Shown: positions 36,303 to 45,650 of the stretch, in pieces
Layout of the letters: each line of letters opens with the position of its first letter
How positions within the stretch are numbered: the first letter of the stretch is position 1
Assembly (NCBI RefSeq): GCF_900103735.1
Contig: NZ_FMXE01000028.1
Span: forward strand, 1-64,000
DNA length: 64,000 nucleotides
Source: Algoriphagus alkaliphilus
GTDB taxonomy: Bacteria > Bacteroidota > Bacteroidia > Cytophagales > Cyclobacteriaceae
Direction: 5' to 3'
Position numbers and translations under genes: made by a program
Notes under the pieces: model-generated
Database searches by the model: none
The model's input: only the letters and a program-made list of their open reading frames with translations
What the model was told of the DNA's origin: nothing

Positions 36303-37036
36303 TTCCTCAGCAAATTCAAAAACTCCTCCTTCCTCCTCCTCGAAACATCAATTACCGCACCGTCGGTCAGCTTCACCTGCCCTCCTTCGCCTTTGAAGTA
36401 TTCGGCGACATAGTCCAGATTGATCAGGTGGGAATTGTGAACCCGGAAGAACCGGTGCTCTTCCAGCATTTGCTCCACATCCTTGAGCGTGCGGGAAACC
36501 AGGATTTTGCGTTTGTCCGCTGTGTAAAAGATGGTGTAGGTATTATCCGATTCGCAGCGCAGGATGTCTTTGATCTGTACAAAAAGGTACCCATTCAAGG
36601 TTGGAAGGGCTATTTTCGCATGTTCACGCGGCAGGCTCAGGTTCTTGAGCAGTGACTGAATCTGATCGGTGCTTTTTTCCCTGCGGGAGCGAAAACGCTC
36701 CAAAGCCAAGTTGAATTCCTCCTGTGCGATGGGCTTGATCAGGTAATCCACCGCCGCCAAGCGAAAGGCCTTTACTGCAAACTCCTCAAATGAGGTAATG
36801 AAGATGAGTTCGAAGGAGATCTTTTCCAGCTTCATCAGCCAGTCAAAACTTGTATCCGGTGGAAGCATCACGTCGCAAAAGACCAGATCCGGCTTTAAAC
36901 TTTTACACAGCTGATCTGCCTCCCCGATCGTGGTTGCCATACCTACAAGATCCAAATCCGAAACACCCTGAATCAGAAGGATCAGGTTTTCCCGGGCGTG
37001 GGCATCGTCTTCTACAATCAATACTCTATAGGCCAT
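36299..37036 (-). CDS. LytTR-family response regulator
   Basis: 245 aa from the ATG at 37034-37036 (MAYRVLIVEDDAHARENL); a TTG two codons earlier is less likely. The receiver domain (about 1-120) has the E/D pair in LIVEDD, the phospho-acceptor Asp in VFCDVMLP (about D55), and Thr and Lys in FITSFEE and YLIKPI. The LytTR DNA-binding domain spans about 140-243 (RCESDNTYTIFYTADKRKIL, FFRVHNSHLINLDYVAEYF, GAVIDVSRRRKEEFL). It begins two bases after the sensor kinase stop, so they form one operon. Its target genes are unknown. Confidence 0.94.
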   Translation of the reverse strand: MAYRVLIVEDDAHARENLILLIQGVSDLDLVGMATTIGEADQLCKSLKPDLVFCDVMLPPDTSFDWLMKLEKISFELIFITSFEEFAVKAFRLAAVDYLIKPIAQEEFNLALERFRSRREKSTDQIQSLLKNLSLPREHAKIALPTLNGYLFVQIKDILRCESDNTYTIFYTADKRKILVSRTLKDVEQMLEEHRFFRVHNSHLINLDYVAEYFKGEGGQVKLTDGAVIDVSRRRKEEFLNLLRK

Positions 37037-37038
37037 TA

Positions 37039-37809
37039 TCAATCTTTATCAAAAGGTATAATTACGATCACTTCTTTTCCTTCCGAGGTATGCTCTCTGA
37101 AATAGAATCCGGCTTTTGAACCCCGAAGTTCGTTAAGTGTGCGAAATCGATCTTCCATCAGGTTGAGTCCCATGGAGCTCTTTTTGACTATTCGGGACAG
37201 GTCGATATCGGACTTTTCAGAATGACCATTTCCATTGTCTTTTATTCGGATTCGCAGATGATTTTCATTTTCCATAGAAAACAACACTTCAATCACACCT
37301 GACTCCTTTAGCCCATGCCAAACAGCATTTTCCAAAAAGGGCTGAATCATCATTGGCGGAATAGAAATCTCCTCTGCCTGTAGCTCTTCCGACAAAGTGA
37401 ACCCATAAGTGAATGCATTGCCTGTTCGGAGTTTTTCGAGGTCCAGGTAGATTCGATTGGCCTCCAATTCTTCCTGAAGGCTTACCCATTGTTTGGCCGA
37501 ACTTTCCAGCACATACCGGATCAACTGTGAAAACTTAATCAGGTAATCACCCGCCTGATTGGGTTCATGTGACTTTATGAAATGATGGATGGAATTGAGG
37601 CAGTTGAAAATGAAGTGAGGATTGATCTGTGCACGGAGGGCTTTGAGTTCCCCTTCCGCTTTGGAGAGCCTAAGCTCGGTTTCCCTTTTCCGGAAATCCG
37701 ATTCCCTACGGGAGCGATAAATCACAAAAATGATAAAGGAAAATGCAAGAATAACCGGAAGTAATCCAACAAAGATAGCTAGGTTAATATCAGGGGTGTT
37801 TGCTTCCAT
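37039..37809 (-). CDS. LytS-like (His_kinase family) sensor histidine kinase
   Basis: 256 aa. One membrane segment (about 11-31, AIFVGLLPVILAFSFIIFVI) is followed by a coiled coil and the His_kinase domain with H65 in LRAQINPHFIFNCLNSIHHF. The ATPase part has IQPFLENAVWHGL, IKDNGNG and SSMGLNLMEDRF. There is no extended sensor domain, so the signal may be perceived in the membrane or through a partner. The gene directly precedes its LytTR regulator. Confidence 0.93.
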   Translation of the reverse strand: MEANTPDINLAIFVGLLPVILAFSFIIFVIYRSRRESDFRKRETELRLSKAEGELKALRAQINPHFIFNCLNSIHHFIKSHEPNQAGDYLIKFSQLIRYVLESSAKQWVSLQEELEANRIYLDLEKLRTGNAFTYGFTLSEELQAEEISIPPMMIQPFLENAVWHGLKESGVIEVLFSMENENHLRIRIKDNGNGHSEKSDIDLSRIVKKSSMGLNLMEDRFRTLNELRGSKAGFYFREHTSEGKEVIVIIPFDKD

Positions 37810-38348
37810 GGATCTCGTTAAGAAATCACAGGATTACACGATACTACTATCCGGACAATGAAGTGCATGGGTATGAAAAAAGACCTTAAAGAAGGTGGTC
37901 AATGATTACTTTAAGATATTGTTTTTCTTATGTCAAATGAAACGATTCAAGGAAAAATGTGAAAAAAATATTGAGAAGTTGGAAGCAGGGATTCTTCGAC
38001 TTCCCTCCGCAGCGGGCAAGCTGCTCAGCACAGGAGTCGGGAGGGTTGTCCGCTGCGCGTTGTCTAGGTTGGGAAGTGGAAAGGCTGGAAATTTCTGCAT
38101 CATCGGTTTTCCCTGTCGGCAAGCAGGAGTCTCACCACTTGCACCTAGTGCCTCGGTGAATTAATAAAGTGATTTTGATACCCCCCGACCCCCTATAGGG
38201 GGAGAAATGGCATTGATGATTAATGAGAAAAGTGATTTCAGGAATTTTTTATAATGAATAATTACTGTTGAATCCTCCTGCGGCTGACAGGTTTCGAATG
38301 ATGAAGTATTGGGAAAAGTCTTGTGTCTTGCATCTTGTATCTAGCTTA
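37810..38348. other. Intergenic region with repeat material
   Basis: No gene is supported. Translated frames over 37895-38164 come from GC-rich repeat DNA (CTCCGCAGCGGGCAAGCTGC and GTCGGCAAGCAGG types). A CCCCCGACCCCCTATAGGGGG hairpin lies near 38183. TCTTG-type 7-bp units (TCTTGTG, TCTTGCA, TCTTGTA) run from 38318 to 38343, up to the end of kdsB. Confidence 0.5.
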
Positions 38349-39074
38349 TCAAAGTATGCTTTTCAGAAAATTCCTTGCCCGGTCTAGGTCTTCTTTGGTG
38401 TCGATAGCGATGGCCTGATGGGTAGTTTCGACCATACGGATTTTCACTCCCTTTTCTACCAATCGAAGTTGTTCGAGCATCTCGATTTGTTCGAGGTAGC
38501 CTTTAGGCCAAGCCGTGTATTCCTGCAATAATTCCCGGGTATAGGCATATACTCCGACATGTTTCCAATAAAAAATATCCTCTGATCTTTCCCTATTAAA
38601 AGGAATTGGAGAGCGGGAAAAATAGATGGCATTCATCTTTTCATCGACCACTACCTTTACTGCATTTGGATTGTAGGCCTCATCTTCCGAAATCCTGCAC
38701 ATCAAGGAAGCCATTTTCACCTTTGGTCTTTCGAAAGCGGCAACCAGACCCTGCAGGGATTTAGGGTCTTGGAAAGGTTCATCCCCCTGTACATTGACAA
38801 TGAGGTGTGCATCAACTTTCTCCAGAGCTTCGGCAATCCGATCCGAACCGCTTTCATGATTTTTCTTGCTGAAGTAGACATTTCCTCCAAGATCCAGAAT
38901 CTGCCGTTCAATTTCTTTATGATCAGTGACTACCCAAACCTCGTCAAAAACGCCTGCAGCAAATGTACTTAAGTAAGTACGCTGAATCACCGAAATCCCC
39001 CCGAGGTCCTGGACCAACTTGGCCGGGAGGCGGGTGGAAGAATAACGTGCAGGTATGAGAGCGGCTATTTTCAT
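38349..39074 (-). CDS. kdsB: 3-deoxy-manno-octulosonate cytidylyltransferase (CMP-KDO synthetase)
   Basis: 241 aa, normal length. It activates KDO with CTP to give CMP-KDO for lipopolysaccharide inner-core synthesis in the cytoplasm. The nucleotide-binding N-terminus reads IPARYSSTRLPAKLVQDLGG. Further family motifs are EVWVVTDH, NHESGSDRIAEA, IVNVQGDEPF, FSRSPIPFNR, HVGVYAYTRELLQEY and EQLEMLEQLR-like (EQIEMLEQLRLVEKG), ending with TKEDLDRAR. ATG at 39072-39074. It lies next to capsule export genes, consistent with an envelope polysaccharide neighbourhood, but is about 140 bases from the wzc gene and might be transcribed separately. Confidence 0.96.
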   Translation of the reverse strand: MKIAALIPARYSSTRLPAKLVQDLGGISVIQRTYLSTFAAGVFDEVWVVTDHKEIERQILDLGGNVYFSKKNHESGSDRIAEALEKVDAHLIVNVQGDEPFQDPKSLQGLVAAFERPKVKMASLMCRISEDEAYNPNAVKVVVDEKMNAIYFSRSPIPFNRERSEDIFYWKHVGVYAYTRELLQEYTAWPKGYLEQIEMLEQLRLVEKGVKIRMVETTHQAIAIDTKEDLDRARNFLKSIL

Positions 39075-39216
39075 GTGTTTATAATTTGTTTTTTAGCTGT
39101 CACATGGAATGCCCTTTATAATCATTCCCCTGTGTGATCCCGTAAATACTGCATCATGGGCATTTCATCAAAATAAGGTCAAAAAACCGGACAGGTTGGT
39201 TTTTGGATTGAATTTT

Positions 39217-41679
39217 TTATCGAATTCTAAAAACCTTCTTTATCGCTTTGACGGGATCAAAGGGACTGGCCTTTTTGATTTTCTTTTTCTTGGTCTCCAG
39301 GTCGTCTCCGTAGTAATTATACATGTACTTGTTATTTTGGGAGTACAGATAGGTATTTCCGTAGCCGTAATTGTAGCCTTCGTAGTGATAGCCTGAATTG
39401 AGTATTCCGTTAAAGACTCCATAGACATTTTTGACCTGCTTGTTGTTAAACAAGTCGTTGATCATTACCAGGTGGTCTTTGATGGTGTAATTTTGCCTGA
39501 CCACATAGAGATTGATATCAAATAAGCGCATCAGATCGATGGTCTCTGATACCAATCCCATGGGAGGGGTATCAAAAACGATGATATCAAAGCGTTCGTC
39601 CAAATAGCTTAAGAACTCAATTAACCGTGGTGTCTGAAGTAGTTCGGCAGGATTGGGAGGAATTACCCCGGAAGGAACAAAGAACAGGTTTTCCTGCTGT
39701 GTTGGGAAAATTATCGATTCTGCGGATACCTTGCCGATCAAATAGGTGGACAATCCCACCTTTTCTGAATGATCAAAATAACTGGCCAATTTTGGTCTTC
39801 TCAAGTCAGCACCAACCACCACTGTTTTCTTTGAACCCAAAGCCATTGCTGAAGCCAAATTGAGGGAGGTAAATGTTTTTCCTTCACCCGAAACAGAGGA
39901 GGTGACAAGAATTTTTTTGGTGTTTTTACCGGCCGCCAAATAGGATATAGCTGAGCGGAGTGACCTGAAGGATTCCGCAACCGCAGATTTAGGATGTTCC
40001 AAGACCACCTTGTTGGTTCCCTTAGTGCTGTAGCCCACCACACCGAGTTGAGGAATCATGAAATGCTTTTTCAAGTCGCGCTGATCCTTGATGCTATCGT
40101 CAAACATATCCCGCAACACGATGAATCCGAAAGGCAACAATAGCCCGAGGGCCAAGGCCAAACCATAGTTTTGCGTTTTCTTTGGAAATACGAGCGTTCC
40201 CTTTTTTGCCAAATCCAGAATCGCATTGTCAGAGACGTTTGCGGCGCGTGCTATACCAGCCTCTGCCCTTTTCTCGAGCAAATAGGTGTAGAGCGACTCC
40301 CGCAATTTAAATTCCCTGAAAATACTGGTGTACTTGGATTCGGATTCAGGAAGTGTTGCAAACTGAGCATCGTACACTCTGATTTCAGCCTGAATACTTT
40401 TCTTTTGTTTGTTTGTGTTTTCAATGAGATTGACCACGTTTTCAAAGAGTGCATCCTGGACTTTTTCCATTTGCACATCGATTTTGATTACCTCCGGGTG
40501 ATTTTCATTGACCGTGGCCAGAAGTTTTCTGCGCTCTTGGGACAAGGTGACCAAGGTTTGGATCAGCCCATTCAGCAAGGGATCAGGGACACCAATCACA
40601 GAAGGTGCAACGACATCCGAAAAGTCCCTGCTTTTACGCTCCATATACTGTCGGATTTCCTCGAAGTATTGAAGTTGGAATTCCAGGGCAGCATTTCGTT
40701 CGTCCAAGGCATTCATTTTAGAAAGAATGCTGGAAAACTCAGCCGAAACATCCAGAAGTTTGTTGTCAACTTTGAACCGTTGCAGTTCTCTTTCTTTGGC
40801 CTTGAGTGAATCCTCCAAGTACCCAAGTTGGCTTTCAATAAAGTCAATGGTATTTTCCTGGATTTTATTTTTCTCATTGAGATCGTACTCAATGTAGGAT
40901 TGCATCAGGGCGTTGATGTAGTCTCTACCCTTTTCGACGACCTTGGTGGTAGTACTGAGTCTCAATACAGAAGAATATTCATTTTGCGTGACTATTTGTA
41001 CTGACCGGGCCAGCTGTTCTTCCAAAACAGCCGGATTGATAAATCTGAAAACAACCAGTTCGCCGATTCGGGATGGATTGACCAAAAAGACCGTAAACTT
41101 GGACCTTGCGGTTTCTATAGTTTGTCCGAAAGTATAAGTCTTATTATACACTGATTCATCCCCGGCAGCCTGCACGGAGTTGAAGTCCATCAAGCCTGAC
41201 TCTGCAGGAAGCAGTTTGAAATTGGTTTCGGAAAGGATTTCCAGTTCAACCGATGCATCAGTTACCTGCAGGTGATTCCAATCTACCTCGATTCGTATCG
41301 GAGATCGATCATAGAGTTCGATGTCCTTGATATTGGTTTTTGCAAAATATTCGACATCAAAGTGGAGTTTATCCATGGCAATTCGGGCCATATTTTTTGA
41401 CCGAAGGCGGAGGATATCATTTTCAAGATTTATCCCTGCATTGAAAATATTTGAGCGATCCAGAATCCTGGATTCAGGGGTGCTGCTGTTTTTGATGACG
41501 ATTGAACCCGTAACTTCAAATTCATCGACGGTGTAACGATGAAAGAGGAAGGTTGCAGAGAGAAAAATAACCGTAAAGAGCACATACCAAGGCCAATAAC
41601 GAATGTACTTGGCGATCACATACTTGATCTCCAGTGCTTTTTCTTCGTTGTCGAGTTGACTCAGATCCAGTTTCTCCAT
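39217..41679 (-). CDS. Wzc-like polysaccharide co-polymerase with BY-kinase domain
   Basis: 820 aa inner-membrane protein. The Wzz domain lies between two membrane segments (about 33-52, YVLFTVIFLSATFLFHRY, and about 505-525, LALALGLLLPFGFIVLR), with a long periplasmic coiled coil (about 265-440). The cytoplasmic tyrosine kinase has Walker A SVSGEGKTFTSLNLA (K601), Walker A' VVGADLRRPKLA and Walker B IIVFDTPP. The C-terminus carries a Tyr cluster (YHYEGYNYGYGNTYLYS, YMYNYYGDD) for autophosphorylation. It controls chain length and export with the Wza-like protein four bases upstream. No Wzx or Wzy is in the window. Confidence 0.94.
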   Translation of the reverse strand: MEKLDLSQLDNEEKALEIKYVIAKYIRYWPWYVLFTVIFLSATFLFHRYTVDEFEVTGSIVIKNSSTPESRILDRSNIFNAGINLENDILRLRSKNMARIAMDKLHFDVEYFAKTNIKDIELYDRSPIRIEVDWNHLQVTDASVELEILSETNFKLLPAESGLMDFNSVQAAGDESVYNKTYTFGQTIETARSKFTVFLVNPSRIGELVVFRFINPAVLEEQLARSVQIVTQNEYSSVLRLSTTTKVVEKGRDYINALMQSYIEYDLNEKNKIQENTIDFIESQLGYLEDSLKAKERELQRFKVDNKLLDVSAEFSSILSKMNALDERNAALEFQLQYFEEIRQYMERKSRDFSDVVAPSVIGVPDPLLNGLIQTLVTLSQERRKLLATVNENHPEVIKIDVQMEKVQDALFENVVNLIENTNKQKKSIQAEIRVYDAQFATLPESESKYTSIFREFKLRESLYTYLLEKRAEAGIARAANVSDNAILDLAKKGTLVFPKKTQNYGLALALGLLLPFGFIVLRDMFDDSIKDQRDLKKHFMIPQLGVVGYSTKGTNKVVLEHPKSAVAESFRSLRSAISYLAAGKNTKKILVTSSVSGEGKTFTSLNLASAMALGSKKTVVVGADLRRPKLASYFDHSEKVGLSTYLIGKVSAESIIFPTQQENLFFVPSGVIPPNPAELLQTPRLIEFLSYLDERFDIIVFDTPPMGLVSETIDLMRLFDINLYVVRQNYTIKDHLVMINDLFNNKQVKNVYGVFNGILNSGYHYEGYNYGYGNTYLYSQNNKYMYNYYGDDLETKKKKIKKASPFDPVKAIKKVFRIR

Positions 41680-41683
41680 CTTC

Positions 41684-42508
41684 TTATATTCCTCTCGAAA
41701 CTAAATTAAATATTAAAAGAGTGGAAGCAAAGAGCCCAGCAAATAAAGCCAGGGAAGCCGTCAAATTATCCGCAGTGCCTATTTGACGGATTTTCATCGG
41801 TTCGAGATACAAAATGTCATTGGGTTGGATAAAAAACCAGGGGCTTCCGAGCAAAGCCCTGTCATTGAGGTTAATCTGATGGATTTTTGTTCCACCATCA
41901 TATTGTCGAATGAGAAACATTTTGTTCTTTTTTCCCAAGAGGCTGGTTTCGCCTGCTGTGGCTAATGCATCAAAAAGAGTCGCTCTGTTTTTATAAATAA
42001 TCTGAACACCCACACTGTTAAATTCCCCCAAAGTGGTGTATCGGATGCCTGCCATCCTTAGTCTAACAAATACTTCCTCCTTGAAAAATTTGTTGATTTC
42101 CTGCTGCACGGCCACTTTTGCCTGCTCTTCGGAAAGTCCACTGATTTTGATTTTGCCCAATTTGGGTATTTCGACCATCCCATCTTTGTCCAAGGAGTAG
42201 CCCGACATGTAGAGCGGGTCACTACCTCCCCCACCACCTCCACCTATGCCGATTCTGGCACCCGGACCTTGCTGGGAATTCAAAAAGGTGAATCCTGCTA
42301 CCAATTCGGGGTCTGCGCTGGCAAAGTCAATTTGTACGATGTCAAAGGGTTGCAAGATGTAAGTATAGTCGACCTCAGCAAATGGAATAAACTCATTTAG
42401 CGCGATTGCGGTACTGTCAGAAAGGTTTTGTAAATAAGTTATCCGCTTATTACTGATACAGGAAGATGCCAAAAGAGTGATGCAGGCGAAAAAGAAGAGA
42501 TGCTTCAT
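41684..42508 (-). CDS. Wza-like polysaccharide export outer-membrane lipoprotein
   Basis: 274 aa. The lipoprotein signal MKHLFFFACITLLASSC is followed by a Poly_export domain (about 45-140, YILQPFDIVQIDFASADPEL) interrupted by a glycine run (GIGGGGGGGSDPL). SLBB-like segments come next (about 140-250, YSLDKDGMVEIPKLGKIKIS, TTLGEFNSVGVQIIYKN), and the hydrophobic C-terminus (LTASLALFAGLFASTLLIFN) resembles the end helix of Bacteroidota export proteins. It forms the outer-membrane channel for polysaccharide and is paired with Wzc. Transcription probably starts at the TTG-N18-TATCTTTG promoter upstream. Confidence 0.93.
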   Translation of the reverse strand: MKHLFFFACITLLASSCISNKRITYLQNLSDSTAIALNEFIPFAEVDYTYILQPFDIVQIDFASADPELVAGFTFLNSQQGPGARIGIGGGGGGGSDPLYMSGYSLDKDGMVEIPKLGKIKISGLSEEQAKVAVQQEINKFFKEEVFVRLRMAGIRYTTLGEFNSVGVQIIYKNRATLFDALATAGETSLLGKKNKMFLIRQYDGGTKIHQINLNDRALLGSPWFFIQPNDILYLEPMKIRQIGTADNLTASLALFAGLFASTLLIFNLVSRGI

Positions 42509-42533
42509 TTAGAATGATTTGAACTCAGTAAAT

Positions 42534-42562
42534 CAAAGATATGTAAAATTGATTATCCTCAA
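42534..42562 (-). promoter_or_regulatory. Promoter of the wza-wzc operon
   Basis: On the minus strand TTG (42562-42560), 18 bases, then TATCTTTG (42541-42534) match the Bacteroidota -33/-7 consensus (TTG and TAnnTTTG). The -7 box ends 25 bases before the Wza-like start codon. Confidence 0.6.
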
Positions 42563-42769
42563 GCCAATATGTTGCCAGAAAGGATTCAGGTAAGGACTTA
42601 TGATGAACTAGGATATGCTGTGCAAAATATACTTTTTGAATTAGGCTATTACTAAATAACCTTTACTCCATCCTACTATTGCGCGGGATTGGCTCAGGAA
42701 ATACCACAATGGAGAAAACCCGGCAAGGTCTTGTTCGGTTGCAATGACATTTTCCCCTAAATTGAGCCT

Positions 42770-43708
42770 ATGAACATTCGTAAAGCTACGGAATCGGATA
42801 TTACCCAAATTATTGAACTGCTGAAACTTTCATTGGGGGAAAGTATGATTCCAAAATCTGAAGCGCTTTGGAAGTGGAAACACCTTTACAATCCTTTTGG
42901 GAAGTCTCCAGTCTTAGTTGCCGAGGAAGAGGGTCAACTGATTGGAGTCAGGGCATTCCTGAGGTGGGAGTTTTTGGATCAAGGGAAAATCCTCAAAGCC
43001 TGCCGTGCAGTCGATACCGCCACTCACCCTGATCATCAGGGAAAAGGCATATTCAAAAATCTCACACTGGCACTGATCGAAGACATCAAAAAAGAAGGCC
43101 TTGATTTGATCTTCAATACGCCCAATGCTAAAAGCACGCCGGGATACCTCAAAATGGATTGGGAAAAATGGGGGAAACTTCCGCTCAAACTTAATTTTCA
43201 TTTCAGTAAATCCGGAAAACAAAAAGAGGTGCCCTCATCAGATTGGAATAGTATTTCAAAGCTAATCCGAAGAATAGAAACTTCATCCCGGGAAGGAACT
43301 GCAATCCAAACACGAATTGTTCCCGGGTACCTAAATTGGAGGTTTAGAGACAATCCACTTTTCCCCTATCAATTCCTCAGTGACGGAGAAAACTACCTCT
43401 TGGTCTACCGAATCAAAGAGGGGAAAATGGGTCGGGAATTTCGAATCTGTGATTTGCTGGTCAGCCAAAAGCTTACCAAGACTTTGGAAAAAGATTTCCA
43501 AAAAACGCTGAATGAGCGAATTGAAGCTTCGGGCTCAAGGTTTTCATCTTTTTCAGGGCTAAACTACCCTAATCAAAAAATCCTTGAAATGGGCCTAATC
43601 CCAATTATGAAAATTGGCCCTGTGGTCACATTGCGAAAAGTTCAGGATGATGGCTCTCCAATGGCCTTGCCTTGGGGATGGAGTTTGGGGGATTTGGAGG
43701 TGTTTTGA
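42770..43708 (+). CDS. GNAT-family N-acetyltransferase
   Basis: 312 aa. The N-terminal GNAT fold (about 1-150) shows MNIRKATESDITQIIELLKL, VLVAEEEGQLIGVRAFLRWE and the acetyl-CoA loop DTATHPDHQGKGIFKNLTLA. The C-terminal half (about 160-312) is a second, less conserved domain, as in acyltransferases found near polysaccharide clusters. The substrate is unknown. It is divergent from the capsule export operon and its stop is followed after nine bases by the long heptad array, which may have grown up to the gene end. Confidence 0.88.
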   Translation: MNIRKATESDITQIIELLKLSLGESMIPKSEALWKWKHLYNPFGKSPVLVAEEEGQLIGVRAFLRWEFLDQGKILKACRAVDTATHPDHQGKGIFKNLTLALIEDIKKEGLDLIFNTPNAKSTPGYLKMDWEKWGKLPLKLNFHFSKSGKQKEVPSSDWNSISKLIRRIETSSREGTAIQTRIVPGYLNWRFRDNPLFPYQFLSDGENYLLVYRIKEGKMGREFRICDLLVSQKLTKTLEKDFQKTLNERIEASGSRFSSFSGLNYPNQKILEMGLIPIMKIGPVVTLRKVQDDGSPMALPWGWSLGDLEVF

Positions 43709-43716
43709 GGCAGGAG

Positions 43717-43947
43717 GTACGAAGTACAAGGTACGAGATACGAAGTACGAGATACGAGGTGCGGGGTACGGGGTATGAGATACGAAGTACGAGATACGAA
43801 GTACGAGGTATGAGGTGCGGGGTACGGGGTATGAGGTATGAGGTATGAGGTATGAGATATGAGATACGAAGTACGAGATACGAGACACGAAGTACAAGAT
43901 ACGAGGTGCGGGGTACGGGGTACGGGGTACGAGATACGAAGTACGAG
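43717..43947. repeat. Perfectly phased 33-unit heptanucleotide tandem array
   Basis: 231 bp consist of 33 consecutive 7-bp units without a single phase break. The consensus is RTAYGAR (GTACGAG, ATACGAA, GTATGAG, GTGCGGG variants). Variants form higher-order groups such as GTGCGGG-GTACGGG-GTATGAG, which recur three times in similar form. Open frames across it on the minus strand are a by-product of its composition. The following 43948-44154 contains repeat-like DNA but no gene. Confidence 0.95.
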
Positions 43948-44154
43948 ATCCAGAGAATTGTAAATGATCAATGGTCAATTATCAGGGAAGGGCTGCTAAC
44001 CGGAAACTGAGAAGCCAAATGGGAAGTGAAAAACCCGGCATCCGGAAGACCAATGCTTCGACTTTGAGCAGCACGGGTGTGGGATTCCGGAGTTTGATAA
44101 GATGGTTCGACTTTGCAATTGTCAAACGGCAGAAGCAACTTGCAGCACGAAGCT

Positions 44155-45486
44155 ATGACAGAAAATAAGCCCAAGCGCATCAAAGTTCTCCACCTGATCA
44201 AAAGTCTGGGCCGGGGGGGTGCGGAAAAACTGATTCCTGAAACCGCCCTGGTACATGATCAGAGCAAGTTTGAGTTTCACTGCCTCTATTTTTATTATCA
44301 AAAGAACAACATTGTCGACGAGCTCGAAGCATCGGGGATCATTGTTCACCTGATTCCTTCAAGCAATCTGGGGTTGTTTTTTCAGGTGAAAAAGGTTCGG
44401 GATTTCATCCAGAAAAACGGGTTTGACATTCTCCATGCGCATCTACCCTGGGCCGGGATATTGGCGAGATTTGTGGGAAAGCAAATTGAAATCCCCATCG
44501 TCTACACGGAGCACAATACCTGGGACCGGTACAACAAAGTGTCCTATTTTGGCAACCGCTTCACGTTTAAGCAGCAGGACATTGCCATTGCGGTATCCAA
44601 TGAAGTCGCGCTATCGATGCAACTCAATTCCTTTTTCGACCCTTATCAGCGTGGCGGAAGGTTAAAGATCAAAGTGATTCAAAATGGAGTGAATACGAAC
44701 GTGTTTAGGAGGATGACGAGCGGAAGATTAGAAACAAGAAGCGAGATGCCAGGCGCAAGTATCATGTATCAAGGCCTTAGTACACAATTTGAAAAAAGCG
44801 AGACACAAGAAACAAGAAACGAAAAGCTTTCTTCGACTTGGTTCGGCACAGGCGAGGCAAATCGCGGTAGCCAAGAGGGTTTGTCTGGAACCTTAACTCC
44901 TTTAAGTAATCTTTCACTAAAAACTCAGCTAGGGATACCGGAGACGGCTCCTGTAATCGGGAAAGTAGCAGTATTTCGGTCGCAGAAAAGACTTTGGCTG
45001 TGGGTGGAAGTAGCCTTGGCGATATTGAAGGAATGTCCTGAAACCCATTTTCTGCTGGTTGGGGATGGGGAATGGAGAGATAGAATTCTGGACCAAATCC
45101 GAAGATCCGGGATGCAGGAACACTTTCACTGGGTAGGGGTTCAGAAGCAGGTCATACCCTACTTGTCCATCATGGATATCTACATGAGCAGTTCTGAATT
45201 TGAGGGTTTGCCGATTGCGATGTTGGAGGCGATGTCCTGCGAAGTGCCTGTAGTGGCTACGCGTGCCGGGGGGATTGGGGAGGTTATACAGGATGGAGTC
45301 CAAGGTTATTTGACAGAAATTGATGAGTGGAAGAAACTGGCCGATTACTGTATTCTGATGATAAGGGATGCCGATTCGAGGATGAAAATGGCTAAATCAG
45401 CCCGGTCAAGAGTTATTGAGAAATTCTCTATGCGTAGGATGGTGTCTGAATTGGAGGAGGTTTACCGGGAGGTTTTGAAGAAGTAG
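44155..45486 (+). CDS. GT4-type glycosyltransferase with an in-frame insertion
   Basis: 443 aa from the ATG at 44155 (MTENKPKRIKVLHLIKSLGR); a TTG upstream at 44113 is unlikely. The N-terminal Rossmann domain has GRGGAEKLIPE and DILHAHLPWAG, and VYTEHNTWDRY resembles exopolysaccharide glycosyltransferases. The C-terminal GT-B domain has VGDGEWRDRIL, SSSEFEGLPIAMLEAMSCE and PVVATRAGGIGEVI with the EX7E-type Glu residues. Between NVFRRM and LKTQLGIPETAPVIGKV about 70 residues (about 186-255) are low complexity and look like translated intergenic repeat (KSETQETRNEKL). The insert sits in the interdomain linker, so the enzyme may still work. The substrate is unknown. Confidence 0.87.
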   Translation: MTENKPKRIKVLHLIKSLGRGGAEKLIPETALVHDQSKFEFHCLYFYYQKNNIVDELEASGIIVHLIPSSNLGLFFQVKKVRDFIQKNGFDILHAHLPWAGILARFVGKQIEIPIVYTEHNTWDRYNKVSYFGNRFTFKQQDIAIAVSNEVALSMQLNSFFDPYQRGGRLKIKVIQNGVNTNVFRRMTSGRLETRSEMPGASIMYQGLSTQFEKSETQETRNEKLSSTWFGTGEANRGSQEGLSGTLTPLSNLSLKTQLGIPETAPVIGKVAVFRSQKRLWLWVEVALAILKECPETHFLLVGDGEWRDRILDQIRRSGMQEHFHWVGVQKQVIPYLSIMDIYMSSSEFEGLPIAMLEAMSCEVPVVATRAGGIGEVIQDGVQGYLTEIDEWKKLADYCILMIRDADSRMKMAKSARSRVIEKFSMRRMVSELEEVYREVLKK

Positions 45487-45650
45487 TTGGAAGGTTGGAA
45501 GTGCAATTGGCTTGTTCAACAGAACTTCAACCATTTATTTTTGATATAGGTAAGGGAGCGGATATTCAGGTTATTTTTTCATTCTGCTGAAGGTCAGGAC
45601 TTTTACAGTTTTTTATTTGTAAATTAATAGGGTAACAAACCAAAAAAGCC

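Noticed and set aside
37895..38164. 89-codon + strand frame with Cys and Gly clusters
   Set aside because: Falls in repeat-rich intergenic DNA and overlaps equally open frames on the other strand.
43717..43947. Possible CRISPR array
   Set aside because: Units are 7 bp and contiguous with no spacers.
43595..43978. Long minus-strand frames of 109-127 codons rich in SYLVPRT/SYFVSH repeats
   Set aside because: They are the translation of the 7-bp array, which lacks stop codons in several frames; codon periodicity follows the 7-bp unit, not 3.
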